A stretch of 64,000 nt of DNA, taken from NCBI GenBank assembly GCA_902610975.1, contig CACLXL010000002.1, positions 1-64,000 on the forward strand, in the 5' to 3' direction. This DNA comes from an uncultured Pelagibacteraceae bacterium (lineage in GTDB: Bacteria > Pseudomonadota > Alphaproteobacteria > Pelagibacterales > Pelagibacteraceae). This document shows positions 38,221 through 46,552 of this stretch, piece by piece. Position 1 is the first letter of the stretch. Each line of letters opens with the position of its first letter. The position numbers and the translations under genes are program-made. Below the pieces are notes generated by a model. That model did no database searches. It worked only from the letters and a program-made list of their open reading frames with translations, and was not told the origin of the DNA.

Positions 38221-39267
38221 TTATCTTGCTGGTGGTACGTAAAGAATTCCACCTTTTGTCCATAATTGATTTGGACCTCTATTAGGCAAAATTCCAGTAT
38301 CAGCTATATGTTTTTTATAGCTTTCACCATAGTTACCAACTTGCTCGATAATTCTTAAGCTCCAGTCATTATCTAAACCGAAAGCAGCACCTAATTCACC
38401 TTCAGAACCAACTAATCTCTTGATTGCTGGGTTCTCTGAGTCTTTTAGGCTAGAAGCGTTTGATGAATTTACACCATACTCTTCCGCTTCGATCATAGTA
38501 TTTAGAGACCATCTAACGATATCTTCCCAAACTGAATCCCCTTGTCTTACTACAGGACCTAGTGGTTCTTTAGAAATCGTTTCAGGTAATACTTTGTGTT
38601 CATCTGGATTTGACATTTTTGTTCTTTGTGCCGCTAAACCAGATTTATCAGTTGTATAAGTATCACATCTTCCAGCATCATAAGCTTGAACAACTTCGTC
38701 TGCTTTTTCAAACGCGATTGGTTCATACTTGATGTTTTTAGAATTAAAAAAGTCTCTCATGTTAAGCTCAGTAGTTGTACCTGTATTTGTACAAGCAGAA
38801 ATACCGTCTTTGAAATCATTCACAGAATTAATTCCAGAATTTTTTCTAACCATGAAACCTTGACCATCATAAAAGTTTACGCCAACAAAAGTTAAACCAA
38901 TGTCAGCATCTCTAGATAATGTCCAAGTAGTGTTACGTGCAAGCACGTCGATTTCACCAGATGTTAATGCAGTGAATCTTTCTTTTGCACTTAATGGAGT
39001 ATATTTAACTTTATCAGCATCACCTAATACTGCGGCTGCAACAGCTCTACATACATCCACATCAATACCAGACCAGTTTCCAGACTCGTCAGCATTAGAG
39101 AAACCAGGAAGACCTTGCGAAACTCCACATTTCACAAATCCAGCTTTCTTAGTATTGTCTAATGTTTTAGATTTTTTTGAACCAGCTCCTCCTCCGCCTT
39201 GGCCGCAAGCAACCAATAACAAAGATGCAAATCCAACTAAAATCCATGTTTTAATAGATCTAATCAT
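38221..39267 (-). CDS. aapJ: General L-amino acid ABC transporter binding protein (AapJ)
   Basis: A periplasmic binding protein of the SBP_bac_3 family, 348 residues. The N-terminus ends in LLLVAC with Cys21, a lipobox, then a Gly-rich linker, so it is predicted to be a membrane-anchored lipoprotein. The mature domain starts with FVKCGVSQGLPGFSNAD and has the GIDVDVCRAVAAAVLGD block typical of AapJ. It is the first gene of the operon, with an AGGAAAT-type ribosome site and palindromes in its leader. Confidence 0.92.
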   Translation of the reverse strand: MIRSIKTWILVGFASLLLVACGQGGGGAGSKKSKTLDNTKKAGFVKCGVSQGLPGFSNADESGNWSGIDVDVCRAVAAAVLGDADKVKYTPLSAKERFTALTSGEIDVLARNTTWTLSRDADIGLTFVGVNFYDGQGFMVRKNSGINSVNDFKDGISACTNTGTTTELNMRDFFNSKNIKYEPIAFEKADEVVQAYDAGRCDTYTTDKSGLAAQRTKMSNPDEHKVLPETISKEPLGPVVRQGDSVWEDIVRWSLNTMIEAEEYGVNSSNASSLKDSENPAIKRLVGSEGELGAAFGLDNDWSLRIIEQVGNYGESYKKHIADTGILPNRGPNQLWTKGGILYVPPAR

Positions 39268-39284
39268 TTAAGATTTCCTTTATT

Positions 39285-39320
39285 TATTGTTAACAATATT
39301 TTTGAATTTAGAATTCAAAA
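39285..39320 (-). promoter_or_regulatory. Two palindromes in the aapJ leader
   Basis: TATTGTTAACAATA (39285-39298) is a perfect 14-bp palindrome. Next to it, 9-bp arms TTTTGAATT and AATTCAAAA (39300-39320) flank a three-base loop. Both lie between the predicted start point (near 39321) and the aapJ ATG (39267). They may be operators for a dimeric regulator or weak leader hairpins. Confidence 0.5.
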
Positions 39321-39327
39321 CTGACTT

Positions 39328-39356
39328 AATATAATTTCATTTTATTCTTACTTCAA
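39328..39356 (-). promoter_or_regulatory. Candidate sigma-70 promoter of aapJ
   Basis: On the minus strand TTGAAG (39356-39351) and TATATT (39333-39328) are separated by 17 bases. A TTGACT at 39371-39366 lies just upstream but has no matching -10. The rest of the 159-base gap to zapE is AT-rich with no ORF. Confidence 0.45.
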
Positions 39357-39426
39357 TTTTATGATAGTCAACATATAGATTAATAATTATAATTAGTTAC
39401 TAAATATGTGTATTTACAACCAAAAT

Positions 39427-40467
39427 TTAAGAAAATTTTGATGCAGTCATTTCGTGTAATCTACTCGTAGTTCTTTTGAAAATTTCAGAATGTTTTTTTG
39501 AAGTCCCTATTTTACTTAAATCCGACTCCATTGATAGAGTGAGACTTATTTTTTTTTCATAGAGAATATCTATTAATGTAATAAATCTTAATTGTTGATT
39601 AGAATTATATTCATTAAATGCTGGTACCTGCTCGAGAAAGATATGCTTACATACTTTAGATATATTAAGATAATCCTCAGCTCCTAAGTTTTGATCACAA
39701 AGCTCTTTAAAATAAAATCTAGCTAAACCACCATAATAATTATTGATTTTAAAAACACGTCCTTTTGTATAAATTGATTTTTCCTCTTTTTTTAAATTTT
39801 TTGTAAATATCCTAAATTTTTGATTAATTTTAAATAAAGTTTTTTCATTTAAAGGATAAAAAATCCTCTGATTATTGTCCAGATTTTGAGTCCTGTAATC
39901 ATCCTCTAAAATCAGTTCTTTTTGCATCGATTTTTTTTCGATTAAACTAATAAAAGGGATAAATTGCTCTCTTTGTAGACCGTCTTTATATAAATCAACT
40001 AATCTAGTATTTGTTGTAATTAGAATTTTGATATTATTTAAAAAAATATTCTCAAATAATTTTCCTAGTATCATAGCATCAACTATATTTGTAACTTGAA
40101 ATTCGTCTAAATATATAAAATCATATTTATTTTTAAGATTTTTAACAAATTCAGAGATAGTATTATCATCTTTTTTTTGATGTCTAAAATCATGAAAATT
40201 AATCATAAATTCGTTAAAATGAAATTGAGTTTTTTTCAAATTTACTTTGTCATATACAAAATTAGCTAACATTGTTTTACCAACTCCAACACTTCCGTAA
40301 AGATAGAAACAAGTGAGATCTGCTTTTTTTGAAAAAAAATTAAGTAATTTATTTCTTGGAAAAATGAATTTTTCTATACTGTCCAATATTTCTGTTTGTT
40401 TTTTATTTATCTCAAATTTATTATTATTACAAAATTCACTAAAAGAGTTTTGTAGACTCGATGGCAT
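39427..40467 (-). CDS. zapE: Cell division protein ZapE (AFG1-like ATPase)
   Basis: An AAA-type ATPase of the AFG1/ZapE family, linked to Z-ring function under stress. I start at the ATG at 40467 (MPSSLQ), which overlaps the galE stop by one base (TAATG) and gives 346 residues; a TTG six codons upstream is less likely. The Walker A reads YGSVGVGKTML, and the YLDEFQVTN block is the Walker B region. The HFNEFMINFHD block is a family signature. The final DL.RTTSRLHEM-like block is also typical. Confidence 0.9.
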   Translation of the reverse strand: MPSSLQNSFSEFCNNNKFEINKKQTEILDSIEKFIFPRNKLLNFFSKKADLTCFYLYGSVGVGKTMLANFVYDKVNLKKTQFHFNEFMINFHDFRHQKKDDNTISEFVKNLKNKYDFIYLDEFQVTNIVDAMILGKLFENIFLNNIKILITTNTRLVDLYKDGLQREQFIPFISLIEKKSMQKELILEDDYRTQNLDNNQRIFYPLNEKTLFKINQKFRIFTKNLKKEEKSIYTKGRVFKINNYYGGLARFYFKELCDQNLGAEDYLNISKVCKHIFLEQVPAFNEYNSNQQLRFITLIDILYEKKISLTLSMESDLSKIGTSKKHSEIFKRTTSRLHEMTASKFS

Positions 40468-41438
40468 TACTGTCTTTTTTCCCAATTTATGCAGCTTTTA
40501 ACTATTGTATTTAAGTTATTAAATTTTGGTTTCCATTTAATAAAATTTTTTAACTTACTATTTGAAGCAATAATTTTAACCAAATCGCCTTTTCTTCTTT
40601 TTGAAACCCAGATTTCTACCTTTTTTGAAGTTTGTTTTTTAAATGTTTTTGCAACCTCAAGAACTGAAATACCTTTGTTGTATCCGCAGTTAAGTGTTTT
40701 AGAATTATTTAATTTATTAATCTTTTCCAAAACTTTGTAATGAATTTCTGCTATGTCAGAAACATGAATAAAGTCTCGTATACAAGATCCATCTTTTGTA
40801 TCGTAATTATCTCCATAAATTTTTAGAATAGGCCTTTTTTTAATAATTTCTCTCGAAAAATTTTTGAATAAATGGTCGCTTTTATTTATTAATCCAATTT
40901 TTCCAGAAGGGCTTGAACCTGCGATGTTAAAATATCTGAGAATGCAGTAATTAATGTTATTTTTTTTACAAAATTGTTTAATAATTTTTTCAGCTTTAAT
41001 TTTTGTTTTCCCGTAAACACTTTTTGGCTTAATAACAGAATTTTCATGTACTTTATATTGACCATCTTTGTAAACAGCTGCTGTTGAGGAAAAGACTAAG
41101 TTTTTCACTCCTGTATTTTCACATGCTTTTAATAAGTTTTGAGTTCCTGAAACGTTATTTTTAAAATATTTTTTTGGATATTTTTCACCTTCCCCAATTA
41201 TTAAATTTGCAGCTAAATGAATGACGGAGTCTATTTCATTTTTTAAGATTATTTCTCTAATTTTTTTATTTTTTAGAATATCTACTTTAAAAAATTTAGC
41301 TTTTTTATTAATGAGTCTTCTATAACCTGTAGATAAATTATCTGCTATAAAAATTTTTTTTTTATTTTTAATTAAAACTTCTGAAATATGAGAACCTATG
41401 TAGCCAGCACCTCCAGTAATAAGAATGTTTTTAATCAT
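40467..41438 (-). CDS. galE: UDP-glucose 4-epimerase
   Basis: An extended SDR enzyme interconverting UDP-glucose and UDP-galactose (possibly the N-acetyl forms). It has 323 residues. The NAD-binding motif GGAGYIGSHI is at 8-17 and the catalytic YxxxK is in SVYGKTKIKAE near 140-150. The DGSCIRDFIHVSDIA block is typical of GalE. No galK or galT is nearby, so it probably serves surface polysaccharide synthesis. It is followed by zapE with a one-base overlap. Confidence 0.9.
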   Translation of the reverse strand: MIKNILITGGAGYIGSHISEVLIKNKKKIFIADNLSTGYRRLINKKAKFFKVDILKNKKIREIILKNEIDSVIHLAANLIIGEGEKYPKKYFKNNVSGTQNLLKACENTGVKNLVFSSTAAVYKDGQYKVHENSVIKPKSVYGKTKIKAEKIIKQFCKKNNINYCILRYFNIAGSSPSGKIGLINKSDHLFKNFSREIIKKRPILKIYGDNYDTKDGSCIRDFIHVSDIAEIHYKVLEKINKLNNSKTLNCGYNKGISVLEVAKTFKKQTSKKVEIWVSKRRKGDLVKIIASNSKLKNFIKWKPKFNNLNTIVKSCINWEKRQ

Positions 41439-41447
41439 AATATTGAT

Positions 41448-41524
41448 TGGCGCGCCCTGAAGGATTCGAACCTACGACCCTCGGTTTAGAAAACCGATGC
41501 TCTATCCAGCTGAGCTAAGGGCGC
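41448..41524 (-). tRNA. tRNA-Arg (UCU)
   Basis: The minus-strand acceptor GCGCCCT pairs with AGGGCGC, followed by discriminator G and an encoded CCA (41448-41450). The D arm is GCTC-AGCTGGATA-GAGC and the anticodon arm shows TTTCTAA, giving UCU. The T arm contains GTTCGAATC. It lies 23 bases upstream... no: it ends 9 bases before the galE start, on the same strand. Confidence 0.93.
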
Positions 41525-41543
41525 CAAATATTATTATATTTAC

Positions 41544-42614
41544 TTAAAAACATACTAGATGGTCAATATAAATCGGAGACTTTACACCAAATTGTTCTGA
41601 CTTCTCGTGTTGATGAATGTGATGAGAGTGAACAAATACCGGTAAATGCTCGCCTTTTTTTGTTCTCAAAGTGTATATAAAATTTGTTCCTCTAAATTTT
41701 CTATCAACCACTTCCAATTTTAATTCACTTTGATCGTCATGAATTAAGTCCTCTGGTTGCAAAAGAAGTTTTACTTTAGAGCCTGATGGAAAATTATTTG
41801 AGAGCTTTCCCCTGATTTCACCTAATTCATCATGTTTAAGCCTATGAACTGCACACTCACTATCCACAACATGTACGTCGATAAAAATCCCTTTGTTTAA
41901 AAAATTCGCAACATCAATTGAATTTGGCTCATGATGTACATTATATGGCACGTCGTACTGTTTAAGTTCTTGGTCTAAAATAATTCCACATTTATCAGCC
42001 ATCGAAAAAGCTTCGTACGAATCATGTGTTACTATAATGGTTGTTAAATTTATTCTTTTTAAAAGTTTTTTAACAGAAACCTGAATTTCTTCCTTAAGAC
42101 TTTGATCTATATTTGAGAATGGTTCATCTAATAATAATAAATCAGGCTTAGAAATTAAAGATCTAGCTAATGAGACTCGTTGTGCTTCCCCTGCACTAAT
42201 TTGATGGGGATATTTTTCTAATATAGGTTCAATTCTTAGTAATTTAATTATTTCTCTAACGTCTATATTCGATCCATGGCCATTAGATCTTTTTTCTCCA
42301 AAATTTATGTTGTCAATTACTTTATAATTTGGAAAAAGAGAATTATCTTGAAAAGAAAGAGCTACATTTCTTTTTTCTGGCTCAATATGAATTTCGTCAG
42401 AGGCTAAGATTGTATCTCTAAGTTTTATCTTGCCTCTGCTAAGTTTTTGTAAACCGGCGATCGTTCTTAGAACAGTGGTTTTACCTATTCCTGAAGGTCC
42501 CAGCAAAGAAATAATCTCACCCTGTTTTTCTATTACTAAATTTACATTATTTACTTTATTTTTTTCACTTGCAGTAAAATTACCATTTTGAATCTCAAAA
42601 AAATTACTAGTCAT
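41544..42614 (-). CDS. fbpC: Ferric iron ABC transporter ATPase (FbpC type)
   Basis: The ATPase of an iron(III) importer. It has 356 residues. The Walker A is GPSGIGKTTVLR, the Q-loop SFQDNSLFPNY and the H-loop VTHDSYEAFSMAD. The signature reads ISAGEAQRVSLARSL, slightly off LSGGQ. The C-terminal TOBE-like region has the LLQPEDLIHD block found in FbpC/CysA-type proteins. It is the last gene of the fbpA-CxxC-fbpB-fbpC set, 13 bases after fbpB. The iron role is inferred from the operon and the Fur-like boxes. Confidence 0.88.
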   Translation of the reverse strand: MTSNFFEIQNGNFTASEKNKVNNVNLVIEKQGEIISLLGPSGIGKTTVLRTIAGLQKLSRGKIKLRDTILASDEIHIEPEKRNVALSFQDNSLFPNYKVIDNINFGEKRSNGHGSNIDVREIIKLLRIEPILEKYPHQISAGEAQRVSLARSLISKPDLLLLDEPFSNIDQSLKEEIQVSVKKLLKRINLTTIIVTHDSYEAFSMADKCGIILDQELKQYDVPYNVHHEPNSIDVANFLNKGIFIDVHVVDSECAVHRLKHDELGEIRGKLSNNFPSGSKVKLLLQPEDLIHDDQSELKLEVVDRKFRGTNFIYTLRTKKGEHLPVFVHSHHIHQHEKSEQFGVKSPIYIDHLVCF

Positions 42615-42627
42615 TAAAATGATTATA

Positions 42628-44244
42628 TTAATTTTTTTTTGAAAGTATATATCTAGATGACAGAAGTATCAAAATTGTAGACCAAAATATTAAAAAAAGA
42701 GATGGTAATGCAGCCGCTTCAAGTAAATCTTGGGATGCATATATATAAGCCTGAGTAGCAAATGTTTCGAAATTAAAAGGCCTCAAAATCATTGTCATGG
42801 GCAATTCTTTAATTACCTCTAGAGAAATCAATAAAATTATCAAAATTATATTTGTACTTAGATAAGGAACATGAATTTTTAAAAATGTATTAATCTTAGA
42901 ATAACCAAGAAGATAAGCACTTTCATCAATGGAATTATTTATTTTTTCATAACTTGATTTAATTCCATTGAAGGATAAAGAAAAAAACCTTATAAAATAT
43001 GCCAACAATAATCCAAAAATAGATCCGATGAATAAGCTCTTAGAACTTTTAAAATCAAAATTATTTGTAAAAAAATCACTTAAATTTGAAAAGAATGTAA
43101 TAAAAGCAACTGCTAAAATAACTCCTGGTATCGCGTACCCAGAAATTGAAAAAGTTGTAATATAGTTCAAAATTTTACTTTTTGATATTCTACTTCCATA
43201 ATTGATAAATAGGGAAATAATTACAATTATTACACTAGCTAAACCTACTAGCATTAAAGTATTCAAATTAATTTTTAATATATTGATATCTTGAAAATAT
43301 TTAGGAAATTTTATTGTCCAATAAATCATCTGGGAAACTGGAAAAATAAAACTCAATAATAAAATTAATGAACAAATAATAATTGGAAATACAGACTTTC
43401 TTCCAGTTAATTTGATTTTTGTAATTGGTTTAAACCCTCTGCCTGGCTGATGATATCTTGCTTCCTTTCTTGAGTAAATTTCTATCGAAAAAAGTAAAAG
43501 AATGAAGATTAGCAATATAAAAGATATCTGATTAGCCGTATTTAGGTCATCAAAAGATAACCAAGAATTATAAATTCCAGTGGTTAATGTATTAACACTA
43601 AAAAAAGATACAGTACCAAAATCTGATAAACACTCCATTGATACTAGAGCTAAACCTGCAATGATTGCTGGTCTTGCAGAGGGTAAAACTATTCTTAAAA
43701 AAGTTTCCTTTGTAGAAAGACCAAGATTTTTTCCTACCTCAATATAATTATTTGATTGATAATAAAATGATGCTCTTGTTAATACATAAACATACGGAAA
43801 CAAAGAAAACGATATAGATATTATGGCTCCAATTAATCCATCTATTTTTGGAATAATGGTATTATAATTATTTTCACCAAATAGAAATGTTAATAATGAA
43901 AAAGCAGTACCGTAATTTTCAAAAAAGGCAATTATTGAAAAAGCATAAATATAACCTGGAACTGCGAATGATAAGATTAATGCCCAACTAAAAAATTTGG
44001 ATAAAGGAAAATCATAAAAAGATACAAAATATGCTGAAAAAATTCCAAGAATAAAAGTAAAAAATATTACAAATAATAAAATTGTTATTGAATTAAAAAT
44101 ATAATCAAGTAAAAAAGTTTCTTTTAAAACGTAAAAATAATTGCTTGTCTCGCTAAAAAAGCTAAAAAAAACAGTAATAATAGGCATGGCAACCACTGAG
44201 GCCACAACCAGTGATCCAAAAAACCATACGTTATACTTTGTCAT
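42628..44244 (-). CDS. fbpB: Ferric iron ABC transporter permease (FbpB type)
   Basis: A fused double permease, 538 residues with about 12 membrane helices in two similar halves. Two EAA-type loops are seen: YIEVGKNLGLSTKETFLRIVLPSARP and DESAYLLGYSKINTFLKIHVPYL. I start at the ATG at 44244 (MTKYNVW), which lies inside the end of the 58-residue CxxC ORF (14-base overlap); a TTG seven codons upstream is possible. The overlap suggests translational coupling between the small gene and fbpB. Confidence 0.88.
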   Translation of the reverse strand: MTKYNVWFFGSLVVASVVAMPIITVFFSFFSETSNYFYVLKETFLLDYIFNSITILLFVIFFTFILGIFSAYFVSFYDFPLSKFFSWALILSFAVPGYIYAFSIIAFFENYGTAFSLLTFLFGENNYNTIIPKIDGLIGAIISISFSLFPYVYVLTRASFYYQSNNYIEVGKNLGLSTKETFLRIVLPSARPAIIAGLALVSMECLSDFGTVSFFSVNTLTTGIYNSWLSFDDLNTANQISFILLIFILLLFSIEIYSRKEARYHQPGRGFKPITKIKLTGRKSVFPIIICSLILLLSFIFPVSQMIYWTIKFPKYFQDINILKINLNTLMLVGLASVIIVIISLFINYGSRISKSKILNYITTFSISGYAIPGVILAVAFITFFSNLSDFFTNNFDFKSSKSLFIGSIFGLLLAYFIRFFSLSFNGIKSSYEKINNSIDESAYLLGYSKINTFLKIHVPYLSTNIILIILLISLEVIKELPMTMILRPFNFETFATQAYIYASQDLLEAAALPSLFLIFWSTILILLSSRYILSKKN

Positions 44245-44407
44245 TCTTAAACATTGAAGATACAATCACTTTTACTTCCTCAATTTTAATTTCAGAAATC
44301 TTTCTATTTGAGAATTTCTGTTCCATTTTTTTGGCTTCTGACATACAAGGCGAACAACCTGTGTTAAACCTATTCAAGTTAATTTCTTTTTTAATTGTTC
44401 GCTCCAT
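44231..44407 (-). CDS. 58-residue CxxC protein in the ferric iron operon, unknown function
   Basis: An ORF of 58 codons plus stop that opens with ATG at 44407 and ends with TAA at 44231. It lies between fbpA (11 bases downstream of its stop) and fbpB (14-base overlap), leaving no spare space in the operon. The protein has a Cys18-Ser-Pro-Cys21 motif followed by a Lys/Glu-rich helix and an Ile/Val-rich tail; there is no membrane helix or signal peptide. A CxxC with few other features could bind a metal or act in redox chemistry. No family is recognised. The confidence refers to it being a real gene. Confidence 0.65.
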   Translation of the reverse strand: MERTIKKEINLNRFNTGCSPCMSEAKKMEQKFSNRKISEIKIEEVKVIVSSMFKNDKV

Positions 44408-44418
44408 ATAATTAGCTA

Positions 44419-45438
44419 CTACTTCCAGCCTGCTGCTGTCATTACTTCTAAAGCATCTGCTTGTCTTTTTCCGTAATTTACAACTTTTGTTTTTAGATCC
44501 TGTTTAAAATCTAATCCCATATTTACTACAAGTGGATGTGGAGACACACCTTTTATCATTGGATATTCAAAAGTATTATTTACAATATGATTTTGAGCTT
44601 CTTCGCTTAATAGGAACTCAACTAACTTAATTGCATTAGCTTTATTTGGCGCACCCTTTACAAGTCCTGCACCGCTAATATTCATATGAGTTCCTCTTCC
44701 ATCTTGATTAGGAAAGAAAGGTTTTACTTTTTTAGCAGCAGCTTGCTGTTCTGGTCCTTTTTTTCCAGAGAGCATAAGTGCTAAATAATAAGTGTTAGCT
44801 ACAGCTATATCTGCTTCTCCTGCTGCAACAGCAAGTATCTGAGCTCTATCATTTCCCTTTGGAGATCTAGCCATATTTGAAACCATACCTTTTGACCAAT
44901 CAGCTATTTTACCTTTTCCATTGTTTTTAATTAATGAAGCTACAAGTGATTGATTATAGATATTGTTTGAGGCTCTTATTACTAGTCTGCCTTTCCATTT
45001 AGGATCAGCTAAACTCTCATAAGTTAAACCAGCCAATTCTGCACCACTTACTCTTTCTGGAGCAAAATATACAATCCTTGCTCTCTTAGCTATACCAGTC
45101 CATTTTGATGTTCTGAAGTTACTTGGTACAGCAGATTTAATAGCTGCACTAGTAAGTCCCCCTTGAAGATTAGCTTCAAAAGCACCTAATCTCCCAGCGT
45201 CTGCTGTTATATATAGATCTGCTTGGCTATCAGCTCCCTCTTCAATTATCCTTTTTTCTAAAGCACCTGACTTTCCTGATACAACGTTTACTTTAATTCC
45301 TGTTTTAGAAGTAAACTTTTCATAAAGTTGAACATCAGAGTCATAATGCCTTGCGCTAAATATATTTATCTCATTAGCAAAAAGACTTCCTGCAAATGCA
45401 ACTAAAAATAGATAGCTGATTATTATTGTTTTTCTCAT
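44419..45438 (-). CDS. fbpA: Ferric iron ABC transporter binding protein (FbpA type)
   Basis: A periplasmic iron(III)-binding protein of 339 residues. The signal peptide is MRKTIIISYLFLVAFAGSLFA, cut before NEINIFSARHYDSD. The block ADIAVANTYYLALM carries the paired tyrosines that bind iron in FbpA. The ATG is preceded by GAGGGAAG. It is the first gene of the operon, behind two Fur-box-like sites. The ligand iron(III) is inferred from the family residues and the boxes. Confidence 0.92.
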   Translation of the reverse strand: MRKTIIISYLFLVAFAGSLFANEINIFSARHYDSDVQLYEKFTSKTGIKVNVVSGKSGALEKRIIEEGADSQADLYITADAGRLGAFEANLQGGLTSAAIKSAVPSNFRTSKWTGIAKRARIVYFAPERVSGAELAGLTYESLADPKWKGRLVIRASNNIYNQSLVASLIKNNGKGKIADWSKGMVSNMARSPKGNDRAQILAVAAGEADIAVANTYYLALMLSGKKGPEQQAAAKKVKPFFPNQDGRGTHMNISGAGLVKGAPNKANAIKLVEFLLSEEAQNHIVNNTFEYPMIKGVSPHPLVVNMGLDFKQDLKTKVVNYGKRQADALEVMTAAGWK

Positions 45439-45454
45439 TACTTCCCTCGTTTAT

Positions 45455-45469
45455 TGATAATGATTATCA
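45455..45469 (-). promoter_or_regulatory. Fur box 1 (perfect 7-1-7 palindrome) upstream of fbpA
   Basis: TGATAATGATTATCA at 45455-45469 is a perfect 7-1-7 inverted repeat of the classical Fur consensus. It lies 17 bases upstream of the fbpA start codon, where binding would block transcription. A second copy lies 27 bases further upstream, centre to centre. Confidence 0.85.
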
Positions 45470-45481
45470 TTTACAATATAT

Positions 45482-45496
45482 TGAGAATGATTATCA
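45482..45496 (-). promoter_or_regulatory. Fur box 2 upstream of fbpA
   Basis: TGAGAATGATTATCA at 45482-45496 differs from the perfect box at one base. Its centre is 27 bases from that of box 1, near two and a half helical turns. It also lies about 30 bases from the TATAAT (45525-45530) of the plus-strand 71-residue gene, so Fur could affect both directions. Confidence 0.8.
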
Positions 45497-45524
45497 TTTG
45501 CATAATTGACGCACTCTTAGTGGG

Positions 45525-45530
45525 TATAAT
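45525..45530 (+). promoter_or_regulatory. Candidate -10 element (TATAAT) of the 71-residue gene
   Basis: A consensus TATAAT lies 38 bases before the plus-strand ATG at 45568. A TTGACG at 45506-45511 is 13 bases upstream, too close for a standard spacer, so the -35 element is unclear. It is only 28 bases from Fur box 2. Confidence 0.4.
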
Positions 45531-45567
45531 ATGTTGATAACTTCAGTAAAATAGAGTTAATAGATTC

Positions 45568-45783
45568 ATGTTGCAAATCAATCCAAAAAAATTCAAGAAT
45601 ATTGAGAACAAATCAATTCCATCGCCATTAAGACCCAAGTTCAGAAATAAATCTGAAACTAATATCTATTTTCTATCCAAAAGAAAATTTCAAAGTGAAA
45701 AAAGACAATCGTTTCTAAGGAATATTAAGTTTATCTCTGGAATTGTTATTTTAGTAGTTGGAGGCTACTTGTTGTCTAATTAA
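45568..45783 (+). CDS. Small C-terminal-anchored membrane protein, unknown function
   Basis: A 71-residue, strongly basic protein with about 45 polar N-terminal residues (many Lys, Arg, Ser, Pro) and one C-terminal membrane helix (about 53-69, IKFISGIVILVVGGYLL). The likely topology is cytoplasmic N-terminus with a tail anchor. It is divergent from fbpA and shares the intergenic region with two Fur-like boxes. Its 3' end overlaps the hydratase-family gene on the other strand by eight bases. No family recognised. Confidence 0.6.
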   Translation: MLQINPKKFKNIENKSIPSPLRPKFRNKSETNIYFLSKRKFQSEKRQSFLRNIKFISGIVILVVGGYLLSN

Positions 45784-46552
45784 TTTTAGTTTTAACAAAT
45801 CCCAACTTTTCAATTTTTCCCTTGTAGATGCCTTTGCTTAAAATTGGGACAACTCCTACTGATGAGCCAGTAAAAACGTAAAAATCTTTATCATGTTTTA
45901 CTTTATCTTTTTGAAGTTTTTTTAAAACAAATAACAAAGAATTCATTGGATTTATATAAACTGTATTGGTATTTCCATTTACGGATTGATTTATCTTTGA
46001 ATTAGAAATATTAGTTTTAAGGTTTCTAACGTTATTATTTCTAAATTTTTTTTTTGGACCTATGATAAATTTTATATTAGCGCCAAAATCAGAACATAGG
46101 TCTCCAAAACTCTTTATACCTTTTTTCTTTTGTCTATAGCCAACCACCTCAATACACGGTGCAATATAATTTATAAATCTTTTCATATTGTTAATTGATA
46201 TTTTTTTTTTAAAATTGAAAAAACTTTTTTTTAGGAGATAACAAACTTCAAGTTCAATGCCTAAAGTATATTTATTTATTTTTACAGATTTATTATTTTT
46301 CAATACGTTATGTTTGTAGACAGAAGCGTAGAAAGGTTCTTTTTCTTTTAGTTTTTTTATAACAGGTATCCCTGTCCCACCTGCTTTAAATCCTACAATT
46401 GGTTTTTGAATTTTACTCTCACATAATTTCCTAAATTTATCAGCATTCGAAAGTTTTTTTGTATATTTACTTGAAATAGGATTTATAATTTTATTTTTAA
46501 GGAATGCATTCACAAGTCTATTAGCTATTAGATTTGAATTTTTATCTTTCAT
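45776..46552 (-). CDS. 2-keto-4-pentenoate hydratase-like protein (FAH/MhpD family)
   Basis: A 258-residue protein of the FAH hydratase/decarboxylase family. The ELE metal ligands are in LGIELEVCYLL near residue 100, a third acidic residue in CIEVVGYR, and the GSSVGVVPI C-terminal loop is typical of MhpD-like hydratases. The substrate in this host is unknown. It overlaps the pfkA stop by one base (TAATG) and so is cotranscribed with phosphofructokinase, an unusual pairing. Converges with the 71-residue gene. Confidence 0.75.
   Translation of the reverse strand: MKDKNSNLIANRLVNAFLKNKIINPISSKYTKKLSNADKFRKLCESKIQKPIVGFKAGGTGIPVIKKLKEKEPFYASVYKHNVLKNNKSVKINKYTLGIELEVCYLLKKSFFNFKKKISINNMKRFINYIAPCIEVVGYRQKKKGIKSFGDLCSDFGANIKFIIGPKKKFRNNNVRNLKTNISNSKINQSVNGNTNTVYINPMNSLLFVLKKLQKDKVKHDKDFYVFTGSSVGVVPILSKGIYKGKIEKLGFVKTKIN

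Noticed and set aside
44211-44411. 66-codon plus-strand ORF opposite the 58-residue CxxC gene
   Set aside because: The minus-strand frame has an ATG, operon-like spacing and a CxxC motif; the plus-strand frame has no promoter or ribosome site that I can see and would run against the operon.
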